A stretch of 64,000 nt of DNA from ZC4RG30 sp046347045 (GCA_046347045.1 JAXMGX010000010.1:62001-126000), one strand, 5' to 3'; shown: positions 54,176-62,793, numbered from the stretch's first letter. Numbers and translations: made by a program. Notes: generated by a model not told the origin, from the sequence alone.

Positions 54176-54335
54176 TTCGACCGGAAACCGCTTACCTGCC
54201 TTGAAAAACGGGCAGACCCTCGAGGGCGGGTGAGCACCGCACCGGTCAGTGCTCGGAGAAACGTATCGGCACGGTTCGAATGCTAGTTGAACGTGCATGA
54301 ACGAACCGTGAACGGCTTCCCGTCCACCCTCGGGT
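54176..54335. other. Structured intergenic region between DUF4159 gene and ribA
   Basis: No gene fits. Several nested inverted repeats occur: CACGGTTCG (54270-54278) with CGAACCGTG (54302-54310), GAGCAC/GTGCTC (about 54232-54254), CTGCC/GGCAG (about 54198-54217) and the palindrome CCCTCGAGGG (about 54218-54227). A structured leader or small RNA is possible. It does not match FMN, SRP or tmRNA consensus features known to me. Confidence 0.35.
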
Positions 54336-54346
54336 ACGGGTTTCGC

Positions 54347-55144
54347 CTAGTGCGTCATCGCGTACACGATGTAGTTGATGCCGAAGCGGTAGCCCTGTGC
54401 CGTCATCGGCTCCGGATAGTCCGGTGTATTGGCCTCTTCCCAGGAATCACCCACATCCTGGTTGTAGTTGGCCCCCACCATCAGCCGGCCGCGATCATCG
54501 TAGATGCCCAGCCAGCGCGGTGGTGGCAGGTCGCTCACCCGACCGAAGCCCCGCAGATGGCGCAGCCCGGGAATCTGCAGCGCCTCGTTGATGCTGAACA
54601 CCACATGCAGCACGGCGTCCTCGCCATGCAGGTCGACGATGGAACGGTCCGGGAACACACGCGCCATGGTGGCGCTGAAGGCCTCAAGCTCGCCCTCGCC
54701 CCAGAAGTCGTCGGCCATCAGGAAGCCGCCGCGCAGCAGATATTCGCGCAGTCGCGCCACTTCCTCGTCGCTCAGGTCCCAGTAGCCGGCCTGCGTGACA
54801 TACAGCCAGGGAAAATCGAACAGGTTCTCATCGGTGAGCCGCACCGTCACCGACTCGCCGGTGTCGACGCGTGTGATGCGCTTCAGGTTCTGCGTGAAGT
54901 GCTCCTCGGCCTCGGGCCAGTCCTGCTGCCACCAGCCGCGTCCGAACCCGCCACGCCCGAAGCCGCGGGCGCCGGAGTAATCCAGGTAGACCATGCGGGC
55001 GAACTGGAACTCGTGAGTGCCGGCCACCTGCCCTGCGGCACCGGTGGCCGACGCATCGCCGGTCAGGCGCGCATCATCGCCGGCCGCGAAAGCCAGCGTC
55101 GAAGCCATCAACAGCAGTGTTGCCGCGCGCACAACCGGATTCAT
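54347..55144 (-). CDS. DUF4159 domain protein, exported
   Basis: A 265-residue protein with a signal peptide (about 1-21). The DUF4159 domain runs over most of it: FQFARMVYLDYSGARGFGRGG, then ENLFDFPWLYVTQAGYWDLSDEEVARLREYLLRGGFLMADDFWG, and late GANYNQDVGDSWEEANTP. Many DUF4159 proteins belong to MoxR/VWA operons, but this one follows an EAL-type c-di-GMP gene by 12 bp and appears to be cotranscribed with it. The function is unknown. ATG 55144 is used; a GTG one codon upstream is possible. Confidence 0.85.
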   Translation of the reverse strand: MNPVVRAATLLLMASTLAFAAGDDARLTGDASATGAAGQVAGTHEFQFARMVYLDYSGARGFGRGGFGRGWWQQDWPEAEEHFTQNLKRITRVDTGESVTVRLTDENLFDFPWLYVTQAGYWDLSDEEVARLREYLLRGGFLMADDFWGEGELEAFSATMARVFPDRSIVDLHGEDAVLHVVFSINEALQIPGLRHLRGFGRVSDLPPPRWLGIYDDRGRLMVGANYNQDVGDSWEEANTPDYPEPMTAQGYRFGINYIVYAMTH

Positions 55145-55156
55145 CACGGGTTCGAT

Positions 55157-57481
55157 TCACAGGCTGCCCGATGCCAGCATACGCGCGAATTCCGCGGCGG
55201 GCACCGCCGCGCTGTGCAGGTAACCCTGCGACTGATGGCAGCCGAGCTGCGCCAGCATCTGAAGCTGTGCGGCGGTCTCCACACCCTCGGCAACTGTGGT
55301 CATGCCGAAGGTGCCGGCCAGCGCGATGATGGTGCGCACCACGCTGCCGCCGGGGCCTGCCCCGACGAGCTGCCCGATGAAGTGCCGGTCGATCTTCAAT
55401 GTGTCGATGGGCAGCAGCGCCAGGCGGCTGAGCGAGGAATACCCAGTGCCGAAATCATCGATGGCGATGCGCACGCCCTTCTCGTGCAACTGCTTCAGCA
55501 TGTCGACTTCCGAGGCCGAATCCTCGTGCAGCACGCCCTCGGTGATCTCGATGTCGAGGCCGAAGGCGGGCGTGGCCCAGGATTCCAACAGCTGCAGGAA
55601 TTCCTTCGCGAACTCGGGATAGCGCAGCTGCGCCGGTGCGATGTTCACGGCCACGCGCACCGGCGGCAGACCGGCCGCCTGCCATTGGCTGCAGTCGGCC
55701 GCGGCCTGGCGCACCACCCAGTCGCCCACCTGCACCACCATGCCGGTGGCTTCGAGCAGCGGCAGGAACATGCCCGGCATCACCAGACCATCCTCGGGAC
55801 TGCGCCAGCGCAGCAGCGCCTCGGCACCGACGATGCGTCGCGTCTGCACGTCGATCTTGGGCTGGTAATGCAGCTCGAACTGCCGTCGCTCCAGTGCGAA
55901 CCGCAGCCGGTGTTCCAGCGCCAGACGCCCGACGCTCTGCGAACGCACCGTGGCATCGTAGTGCACGTGCTGTTCACCGGTGGAACGCGCATGCCGCAGC
56001 GCCGCCTCGGCCTCCTGCACCAGCGTGGCCCCGTCGCGGTTGTCGTCCGGATACAGCGCGAAGCCGATGCGCACCACCACGGGTATCGACTGGCCATCGA
56101 TGACCACGGGCTCGGCGAAGAGCTGCATGATCTCGCGATACAACTGCGAGTGAATCTGCGCCAGCGACTGATCCGGCTGCGGCCGCACCAGTGCGAAGGT
56201 GCCGCCGCCGAAATGGCCGATCTGGTCGTTGCGCGCCACGAAGCGGCGCAGCCGCTCGGCCACCTTCTGCAGCAGCAGGTCGCCCGACTGCCAGCCTATC
56301 GAAGCGTTGATGATGGACAGCCGCTCCACGTCCAGCGCGATCACCGCATGACAATCGTCCCTGCCGGAGGGACTTGCGATCAGCCGCTGCACGCGCTCGG
56401 AGAACAGCGGCCGCTTTGCAAGGCCGGTGTTCGGATCGAAGTGCGACAGGAAGCGCGCCTTGGTGTCGCGCTGCAGGTACTTGAGGCCGAACGACAGGCT
56501 GCCGGCCACTTCGCGCAGCATGCCCAGCTCTTCATCGCCCACCACTTCGGAGTCGCGCGCCGCCAGCACCAGAAGACCCACGGTGACGCCATCGACCACC
56601 AGCGGCAGCGCCACCACCGAGCGCACGCCGGCATTGACCATCAGCGCATCCAGTGCGCCGGTGGAATGCATCGCCACCGTGTTGTTGCAGACGAACTCAT
56701 GCCCGGTGGCGATGACGGTGCCGAGCAGACTGTCTTCGCGGGCGGTGGACGAGGCAATGTAGGCGCGCAGGTCGTCGGTCATCCGCGTGTCGTCGCCGGC
56801 CCAGGCCATGGGTTGCATCAGTCCGGCGCCCGCCACCTTGCCGACGGCGATGGCGGCGCTGTAGCCACCGGCGGAGGTTGCCAGCCGGCAGGTCTCGCGC
56901 ATGACTTCGGTGCGGTCGCGGATGCGCAGCACCAGTGTGTTGACGCCGGAGAGCATGCGTAGCACGCGGTTCAGCCGCGCGATCTGCGCCTCCTGGCGCG
57001 CGCGTTCGGCGCGCGCGGCCGCATCGGCCAGCGCCCGCTGCACCGCCGGCGCCAGGCGTGCAAGGTTGTCCTTCAGTACATAATCGACCGCGCCGGAGTG
57101 CAGTGCATGGATGGCGCGTTCCTCGCCGATGGTGCCGGAGAGGAACAGGAAGGGAATCTGCGCCGCACGCGTGCGCGAGATCGCCAGCGCCTCCATGCCG
57201 TCGAACTGCGGCAGCGAGAAATCCGAGAGGATGACATCGGGCTGAAAGTCATCGAGAGCGGCGACGAGTTCGGGACCGGTCTGTACACGCAGCCACTCGC
57301 AGCGCAGTCCGACGCGCTTCAACTGGTACATGGCGCGCTCGGCATCGACCTCGAGGTCTTCGATGATCAGCACGCGCACCGGTCTGGTTTCGGTATCCGT
57401 CGGCAATGCAAGCAATCCCGCGTTGCGCACCTTCCATGGAGCGGTTGAAACAGTTTCGCGGAATTTATCGTGGAATCGCAC
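55157..57481 (-). CDS. REC-GAF-GGDEF(degenerate)-EAL c-di-GMP phosphodiesterase
   Basis: A 774-residue protein that begins at GTG 57481 (weak start evidence). Receiver domain (about 35-150; VLIIEDLEVDAERA, ILSDFSLPQFDG with the phospho-Asp), a GAF-like domain (about 175-330), a GGDEF domain in which the signature is GGGTF (HFGGGTFALV), so cyclase activity is unlikely, and an EAL domain with AEALLRW, EITEGVL, DDFGTGYSSL and AEGVE, so phosphodiesterase activity is likely. The gene diverges from a REC-histidine kinase gene (57569) across a perfect inverted repeat; the two may form one signalling pair. Confidence 0.9.
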   Translation of the reverse strand: MRFHDKFRETVSTAPWKVRNAGLLALPTDTETRPVRVLIIEDLEVDAERAMYQLKRVGLRCEWLRVQTGPELVAALDDFQPDVILSDFSLPQFDGMEALAISRTRAAQIPFLFLSGTIGEERAIHALHSGAVDYVLKDNLARLAPAVQRALADAAARAERARQEAQIARLNRVLRMLSGVNTLVLRIRDRTEVMRETCRLATSAGGYSAAIAVGKVAGAGLMQPMAWAGDDTRMTDDLRAYIASSTAREDSLLGTVIATGHEFVCNNTVAMHSTGALDALMVNAGVRSVVALPLVVDGVTVGLLVLAARDSEVVGDEELGMLREVAGSLSFGLKYLQRDTKARFLSHFDPNTGLAKRPLFSERVQRLIASPSGRDDCHAVIALDVERLSIINASIGWQSGDLLLQKVAERLRRFVARNDQIGHFGGGTFALVRPQPDQSLAQIHSQLYREIMQLFAEPVVIDGQSIPVVVRIGFALYPDDNRDGATLVQEAEAALRHARSTGEQHVHYDATVRSQSVGRLALEHRLRFALERRQFELHYQPKIDVQTRRIVGAEALLRWRSPEDGLVMPGMFLPLLEATGMVVQVGDWVVRQAAADCSQWQAAGLPPVRVAVNIAPAQLRYPEFAKEFLQLLESWATPAFGLDIEITEGVLHEDSASEVDMLKQLHEKGVRIAIDDFGTGYSSLSRLALLPIDTLKIDRHFIGQLVGAGPGGSVVRTIIALAGTFGMTTVAEGVETAAQLQMLAQLGCHQSQGYLHSAAVPAAEFARMLASGSL

Positions 57482-57512
57482 ACCGCGTCGCGGCGTCCGT
57501 CACATTGCGTTG

Positions 57513-57542
57513 TCAAGTCATCGACTGCAGGCGATGACTTGA
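57513..57542. repeat. Perfect 11-bp inverted repeat between two signalling genes
   Basis: TCAAGTCATCG (57513-57523), 8-bp spacer ACTGCAGG, CGATGACTTGA (57532-57542). It lies in the 87-bp gap between the divergent EAL gene and the kinase gene. The size and position fit an operator for a dimeric regulator acting on both genes. Confidence 0.7.
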
Positions 57543-57568
57543 TTTGCAGGCGTTGCTAAGGTGAACGC

Positions 57569-58747
57569 ATGACCCCGCAGGAATCCAACGCAGCCAGTGC
57601 CGCGATGCGCGGCCGACTGTTGATCGTGGACGACGAGTCGGCGCAACTGCGCGCGCTGTGCGAAACGCTGGGCCTCGAGGGCTATTCCACGGAGGGGTTT
57701 GCATCGCCGCGCGCCGCGCTCGCCGCATTGCAACCGGGGCGATACGAGTTGCTGCTCACCGACCTGATGATGCCGGAGATGGACGGCATCGAGCTGATCG
57801 CGGCCGCGCGGCGCATCGATCCGGAACTGGGCGCCGTGGTGATGACCGGCAATGCCTCGGTGGATTCCGCCGTGCAGGCCATGCGCGGCGGCGCGCTGGA
57901 CTACATCCTCAAACCCTTTCGACTGTCAGTGATCCTGCCGGTGATCGAACGCGCGCGTGACATCCAGCGGCTGCGGCGCGACAACGCGCGGTTGCTCGAT
58001 GCCGAACGCCGGCATGCCGCCGATCTCGCGGCGGCGTACCAGGACCTGGAGGCGTTTTCCTACTCCGTGTCGCACGACCTGCGCGCACCGCTGCTGTTCG
58101 TGAAGGATTTCGCCCAGCGCCTCGAAGATGAATTCGGTGCGAACCTGGGCGCCGAGGGCAGGCGCATCACGCGCATCATCCGCGATGGCAGCCGCAGCAT
58201 GGACGACATGGTGGTGGGCCTGCTGGCCTTTTCGCGCGCCAGCCGCCAGCCGCTGCAGACGCAACTGCTCGACATGAATCCCATCGTCGATTCCTGCCTT
58301 GCCGAGGCGCGCAGCACCCATCCGGTGCCGCCGGGCGCACAGTCGCCGCTGATCGAGATCGGCCCGCTGCCCGCCGCGCTGGCTGATCCCACGGTGATCC
58401 GCCATGTGTGGTGCAACCTCATCGGCAATGCACTGAAATACAGCGCGCGGCGGGAACCGCCGCGCATCTCCATCGGGGGTCGCGCCGAGGCCGCGCAGGT
58501 GATCTACACGGTCGCCGACAATGGCGTCGGGTTCGACATGCGCTACGCCGACAAGCTGTTCGGCGTGTTCAAGCGCATGCACAGCGCGCAGGATTTTCCG
58601 GGGACCGGCGTTGGACTTGCCATTGCACAGCGCGTGGTCCGGCGGCATGGCGGGCGCATCTGGGCGGAGTCGGTTCCGGATGAAGGAAGCTGCTTCCGCT
58701 TTTCGCTGCCGGTGGCGCCGGCGGGTTCCGCGCGGGCCGCGCAGTAG
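57569..58747 (+). CDS. Receiver domain-histidine kinase protein
   Basis: A 392-residue soluble protein. An N-terminal receiver (residues 16-130, LLIVDDES, phospho-Asp65 in LLLTDLMMPEMDG, Lys115) is joined by a coiled coil to a HisKA domain with SYSVSHDLRAPL (His169) and a HATPase (NALKYSARR, DNGVGFD, GTGVGLAIA). It has no membrane segment, so it may relay signals from another kinase. The ATG has AAGGTG just upstream. It is the last chromosomal gene before the island; the attL repeat starts 8 bp past its stop. Confidence 0.91.
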   Translation: MTPQESNAASAAMRGRLLIVDDESAQLRALCETLGLEGYSTEGFASPRAALAALQPGRYELLLTDLMMPEMDGIELIAAARRIDPELGAVVMTGNASVDSAVQAMRGGALDYILKPFRLSVILPVIERARDIQRLRRDNARLLDAERRHAADLAAAYQDLEAFSYSVSHDLRAPLLFVKDFAQRLEDEFGANLGAEGRRITRIIRDGSRSMDDMVVGLLAFSRASRQPLQTQLLDMNPIVDSCLAEARSTHPVPPGAQSPLIEIGPLPAALADPTVIRHVWCNLIGNALKYSARREPPRISIGGRAEAAQVIYTVADNGVGFDMRYADKLFGVFKRMHSAQDFPGTGVGLAIAQRVVRRHGGRIWAESVPDEGSCFRFSLPVAPAGSARAAQ

Positions 58748-58755
58748 CGGCGAAG

Positions 58756-58801
58756 ATGGTGCCCAGGGCCGGAATCGAACCAGCGACACGCGGATTTTCA
58801 A
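58756..58801. repeat. Left attachment-site copy (tRNA-Phe 3' fragment)
   Basis: 46 bp identical to 62717-62762. The sequence is the 3' part of tRNA-Phe (from the anticodon stem to the CCA) on the minus strand. The 5' half of the tRNA is missing here. It marks the left end of an integrated element. Confidence 0.88.
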
Positions 58802-59206
58802 GAGCCGGCCCGAAATACCCTGGAAGATACCGTGTCATCACAATCAATCAGTTATCCACTTTGCGTGGGCTGGCAGCGCACCGCGAATGACCGTGGATCA
58901 TGCTGAATTGGAAACAGGAATGGAAACCAAATTCGCTGAGCTCGGCAGGTCGGAATGTAGCTTCCAGTTGGCCACCGACCAAGTGCCCGCCTTCTTCGGG
59001 GCACAGCGATCGGCAGCCTCACTGCACGCAACGTCTGCACAACGTAGCTCGGCGCGCCGCGTGCGCTCGCTCACCAACCACTCGCCCTGCAGCCGGCGTG
59101 CCGGGCGCGAAGATCAGGGTCCACTGATCCACGTTTTGGCCGTTTGTGTCACAACGCTAAGCCGGCGGCCATCCTGCGTGCCCCTCAGAACGCCACCGCG
59201 CGGACA
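58802..59206. other. Island left end, no recognisable gene
   Basis: About 400 bp with lower GC than the chromosome. Short reading frames are present, but none resembles a known family and none has a clear start signal. I looked for an integrase end next to the repeat and found none. Confidence 0.4.
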
Positions 59207-59629
59207 CTACTTGGAGCCCACTTGCTGCGCAATCTCACCTCTCAACAACCTTCCGCCCAAGAACTCGGCAACGATCAGCCAGGCAATGATGGCGACTCCA
59301 GCAACCACCGCTATTCGCAGCACGAACGGGGCCACTTGCCGGGTGGCAAAGAACACGCATATCGGCCAGAACATGGCAAAGAGAAAGGACCTCGTTCTAT
59401 TCACCTGCACGCGCATCCGACGTTGCTCACCCGCATTAACGAACCCAACTTGAACACCACTGATGAACACGAACGGATTTATGCCAACCCAGTTCCGTCT
59501 CGTGTAGATTTTCCTTTCAACCCCAAATATCGCGAATGGAGTTCTGGTAGAGGCGATGGTCGATTCAGAAACCTCAAATTGTTGATTTGCACCCAATACT
59601 GACCCGTCTGTAAGGGGTATTTGCATCAA
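59207..59629 (-). CDS. Island membrane protein of unknown family, 5' end in IS tip
   Basis: A 140-residue frame whose first 17 residues (MMQIPLTDGSVLGANQQ) come from the terminal repeats of the IS21 element. From FEVSESTIASTRTP on it is host or island sequence, with basic loops (NAGEQRRMRVQVNRTRSF) and two transmembrane segments (FLFAMFWPICVFFA and LRIAVVAGVAIIAWLIVAEF). The original start was probably lost when the IS inserted, or lay close to the junction. Family and function unknown. Codon use is less GC-biased than in the neighbours. Confidence 0.5.
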   Translation of the reverse strand: MMQIPLTDGSVLGANQQFEVSESTIASTRTPFAIFGVERKIYTRRNWVGINPFVFISGVQVGFVNAGEQRRMRVQVNRTRSFLFAMFWPICVFFATRQVAPFVLRIAVVAGVAIIAWLIVAEFLGGRLLRGEIAQQVGSK

Positions 59630-59637
59630 TTTTGACC
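59580..59637 (+). repeat. IS21-type left end with two repeats
   Basis: Outer repeat 59580-59605 (TGTTGATTTGCACCC to TGACCC) and inner repeat 59619-59637 (ATTTGCATCAATTTTGACCC-like). Both contain ATTTGC followed by GACCC. Confidence 0.8.
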
Positions 59638-59680
59638 CACGTACACCCCCATCCTGCTCTCAGGGGCAGGAGATTTCGGA

Positions 59681-61190
59681 GTGATCGACGTGGCGATATT
59701 GAGTGTTATTCGACGCTGGCACTGCGCGAAGGGGTGCCGATCCGCGGATTGCCCGGCGCAAGCTGTCCCGGAACACCATCCGCAAGTACCGCCAGTGGCG
59801 TGGTGGAGCCTGTCTACCCGCAGCGCAGAGCCGAGCAAGCTCGACCCGTTTGCCGACATGTTGGCCTGCTGGCTGGAGCGCGAGGCCGGCCGCGGCCGCA
59901 AGCTTCGGCGAGCGGCGCCAGCTTTATCAGATCTGCAGGCGCTGGGTTATCGCGGATCGTACGACCGGGTGGCGGCCTTTGCCCGGCAGTGGCAGCGCAG
60001 GCAGCAGGAGGCAGAGCGTACCAGCCGCGGCACGTTCGTGCCTCTGGTGTTCGCCCGGAGAGGCGTTCCAGTTCGACTGGAGCGAGGACTGGGCGGTCAT
60101 CGGTGGTGAGCGCTGCAAGTTCTACGTGGCGCAGTTCAAGCTCAGCCACAGCCGTGCGTTCCTGCTGCGGGCCTATCCGCAGCAGAGCCACAGATGCTCG
60201 ATGCCCACAACCACGCCTTCGCCGTCTTGGCGGCGTGCCCGGCGCGGCATCTACGACAACATGAAGACCGCCGTGGACAAGGTCGGCAAGGAGCGCACCG
60301 TCAACGCGCGCTTCCGGCCATGACCGCCCACTTCCTGTTCGATGCGGACTTCTGCAACCCGGCCGCGGGCTGGGAGAAGGGCCAGATCGAGAAGAACGTT
60401 CGCGATGCGAGGCCGCGCATCTGGCACGAGGTGCCCCGGTTCCCGGACCTGCCGCGCTCAACGACTGGCTGCAGCGGCGCTGCATCGCGCATGGAGCCAG
60501 ATCAAGCATCCCGAGCAGTCGCATCGCACCGTGGCCGAGGTGCTCGCCGAGGAGCAGCCGCACCCGATGCACGCGCCATCGCCGTTCGACGGATATGTCG
60601 AGGACACCAAGCGCGTCTCGCCCACCTGCCTGATCGCCTTCGAGCGCAACCGCTACAGCGTCCCGGCCTCCTTCGCCAACCGGCCCGTGAGCGTGCATGC
60701 CTATGCCGACCGGCTCGTCGTGGTGGCCGAAGGGCAGATCATCGCCGAGCATGCGCGGCTGTTCACGCGATCACAGCAGCAACGCGGCGCGCACGATCTA
60801 CGACTGGCGCCATTACCGCCGTCATCCAGCGCAAGCCCGGCGCGCTGCGCAACGGCGCGCCGTTCGCCACGTTCCCGGACGGGTTCCGGCGACTGCAGGC
60901 CGTGCTGCCAAGCGCCCGGGCGGGGATCGGAGATGGTGGAGATCCTCGCACTGGTGCTGCGCCATGACGAGCAGGCCGTGCTGTGCGCGGTGGAGCTGGC
61001 GCTGGAGTCCGGCACCGTCTCCAAGCCGCACATCCTGAACCTGCTGAGCCGGCTGCTGGCCACGGATGCGCCTGCGCCCATCCACGCCGGCACCCGCATT
61101 GCAGGAAGAGCCAGGCCAACGTGGATCGCTACGACAACCTGCTGGGAGATCGCCATGTCGGTTGATACCTTGGCCGTCACCCTCAAGTCC
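59681..61190 (+). pseudogene. istA transposase remnant (IS21 family)
   Basis: The usual IstA order is visible over three frames. First comes MIDVAILSVIRRWH, LREGVPI in another frame, and KLSRNTIRKYRQW (helix-turn-helix); then KLDPFADMLACWLERE and GSYDRVAAFARQW. The DDE region follows: EAFQFDWSEDWAVIGGE, RGIYDNMKTAVDKVG and GWEKGQIEKNV. The C-terminal part RVSPTCLIAFERNRYSVPASFANRPVSV and EMVEILALVLRHDEQAVL ends the gene. At least eight frame changes are needed, so no functional transposase can be made. Confidence 0.85.
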
Positions 61191-61194
61191 TGAA

Positions 61195-61913
61195 GCTCCA
61201 TGGCATGGCCCGGCGGTGGATGACCTGTCGGCCCAGCATGGACCTGCGTTCAATCAAGCCGCCCGATACTGGAAGACCTGATCAGGCCGAGGTTGCCGAG
61301 CGCGAGTGCGCTCGGTCAACTACCAGCTCAAGGGGCGCGGTTCCCGCGCACCGTGATCTGGCCGGGTTCCGGTTCGAGCACAGCGATGTGGATGCCGCGC
61401 TCATCAAGACCCTGCACGAGTGCCAGTTCCTGCGCAGTGCCCACAACGTCGTGTTCGTCGGCAGCCGCGCACCGGCAAAACCCATCTGGCCACCGCCATC
61501 GGCATCGGTGCCGTGATGCATCATCGACTGCGCGTGCGGTTCTTCTCCACCGTCGATCTGGTCAACCAGCTCGAGGCCGAGAAGGCGCTGAACCGCAGGG
61601 CATCTGGCTCGAGGTCTCGCCAGCACTGACCTGGTGATCCTGGATGAGCTGGCTACCTGCCGTCTCGCAGACGGGCGGTGCGCTGCTGTTCCACCTGCTC
61701 AGCAAGCTCTACGAACGCACCAGCGTGCTGGTGACCACCAACCTGAGCTCGGAGTGGGCCAGCGTGTTCGGCGATGCAAAATGACCACGGCACTGCTGGA
61801 CCGGTTCACTCATCACTGCCACATCGGAGACCGGCAACGACAGCTACCGGTTCAAGAACAGCTCAACCCAACCCCGCAAGGAGCGACGAACAGGCAAATC
61901 CAACCCTTCCTGA
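61195..61913 (+). pseudogene. istB helper ATPase remnant (IS21 family)
   Basis: Pieces of IstB occur in order: a start like KLHGMARRW, DLAGFRFEHSDVDAALI, SAHNVVFVG, then GKTHLATAIGIG in another frame (Walker A), VRFFSTVDLVNQLEAEKAL, VILDEL, ALLFHLLSKLYERTSVLVTTNL and KMTTALLDRFTHHCHI, ending at TGA 61911-61913. Several indels separate them. IstB normally assists IstA with target choice. Confidence 0.8.
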
Positions 61914-61936
61914 GCGATACTGACAACGACCAAGGC

Positions 61937-61986
61937 GGGTCAACTTTGGATGCAAATCCCGGGTCAGCTTTAGGCGCAAATCAACA
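61937..61986 (+). repeat. IS21-type right end with two repeats
   Basis: Inner repeat 61937-61957 (GGGTCAACTTTGGATGCAAAT) read as two parts around TTTGG, and outer repeat 61961-61986 ending in GCAAATCAACA. They are inverted copies of the left-end repeats. Confidence 0.8.
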
Positions 61987-62628
61987 GTGGCTGAAGATTC
62001 CGCCTTGGATGCCAAGATCCTAGCGGAGGACCTCAATAACGAGATCGTTGCTGTTCCGGGATTCTCGCGAGCGTTGATCGAGGAAGGTGCGGCGTCTTGG
62101 CCTCTAGTTTGGTTTCCGATTCTTGGAGAGGGACGTGTGGGCCAGCTCCAGAAGATTCTGTCGAGCGTTATATCGGAGACAGCGGAAATTTGCCCCGTCC
62201 TGCCCAGCCCTTCGAAAGATCCTCGCCGCGCCGACCTACTGCTAGCGGAATATCGTGAGGCCCTTTTTCCAAGAGGCGTCTCCGCGATCAGCAATTTTCT
62301 CTTGGTCCATGAGGCCCATCCGTTCGAGTCCTACAGGCAGCTGCTCCGAGCTATGAAGCGTTACCGGGAGAGCCTAGAACTACTGGGGGGGTGTCGCCTG
62401 TACCTAAGCCCACTTGGAAGCAAGTTGGTTACGATAGGGGCAGGCTTGGCATGTTTCGATATGCGTACTAATGATCCGGCGGCGAAGTTTCGGATAGCAA
62501 TCCCGCACGCGGAACCGACTCGTTATCGAGTGGATTTGGCGAGCCTCGCGGCATCGCAGCCCCAGCTCTGTTCCGTTCTGCTTACCGGCGAATCGTATTC
62601 CCCAGATGCACCGGCGGGTAAGACTTAG
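61987..62628 (+). CDS. Island protein of unknown family, start at the IS junction
   Basis: A 213-residue frame that begins with GTG, the first codon after the IS right end (MAEDSALDAKILAED). The upstream frame in the IS has no start codon. The protein appears soluble, with stretches such as GFSRALIEEGAASWPLVWFPILGEGR, RADLLLAEYREALFPRG, and CDMRT-like FDMRTNDPAAKFRIAIPHAEP. I do not recognise the family. GC content is lower than in the chromosome, which supports transfer. It is either truncated by the IS at its 5' end or lucky in using GTG at the border. Confidence 0.55.
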   Translation: MAEDSALDAKILAEDLNNEIVAVPGFSRALIEEGAASWPLVWFPILGEGRVGQLQKILSSVISETAEICPVLPSPSKDPRRADLLLAEYREALFPRGVSAISNFLLVHEAHPFESYRQLLRAMKRYRESLELLGGCRLYLSPLGSKLVTIGAGLACFDMRTNDPAAKFRIAIPHAEPTRYRVDLASLAASQPQLCSVLLTGESYSPDAPAGKT

Positions 62629-62716
62629 TTCGCGGGGCGTTTGGTGCAGATGGATACAAACTGGAAACGAGAGCGCCTTCCCGCTTAAAGCGGAAACCGC
62701 TAAGACATTGATTTAA

Positions 62717-62762
62717 ATGGTGCCCAGGGCCGGAATCGAACCAGCGACACGCGGATTTTCAA
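62717..62762. repeat. Right attachment-site copy inside tRNA-Phe
   Basis: Identical to 58756-58801 over 46 bp; the match stops at both ends. This copy is part of the intact tRNA gene, so integration kept the tRNA whole. Confidence 0.88.
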
Positions 62763-62793
62763 TCCGCTGCTCTACCAACTGAGCTACCTGGGC
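62718..62793 (-). tRNA. tRNA-Phe (GAA)
   Basis: 76 nt including an encoded CCA. Acceptor stem GCCCAGG/CCTGGGC, D-arm GCTCAGTTGGTAGAGC, anticodon loop TTGAAAA with anticodon GAA, T-loop GGTTCGATTCC. It follows yggX as in other gammaproteobacteria and is the target of the integrated island on its 3' side. Confidence 0.97.

Larger units (their letters stand above)
59580..61986 (+). mobile_element. Decayed IS21-family insertion sequence
   Basis: About 2.4 kb from TGTTGATTTGC to GCAAATCAACA. Outer terminal repeats match in 22 of 26 positions, and a second inner repeat pair lies inside each end, as usual for IS21. Two genes in istA-istB order are recognisable but broken by many frameshifts. The flanking bases (CAAAT left, GTGGC right) do not form a target duplication. 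Confidence 0.85.

Noticed and set aside
54111..54346. FMN riboswitch upstream of ribA
   Set aside because: I searched both strands by eye for the conserved RFN blocks and found none.
58756..58801. Second tRNA gene
   Set aside because: Only the 3' part is present; the acceptor 5' strand and D-arm are missing, so it cannot fold as a tRNA.
58802..59206. Integrase gene fragment beside the left repeat
   Set aside because: Frames there, such as one with ENPRVAGSIPALG, only translate the tRNA fragment; no tyrosine-recombinase motif is present.
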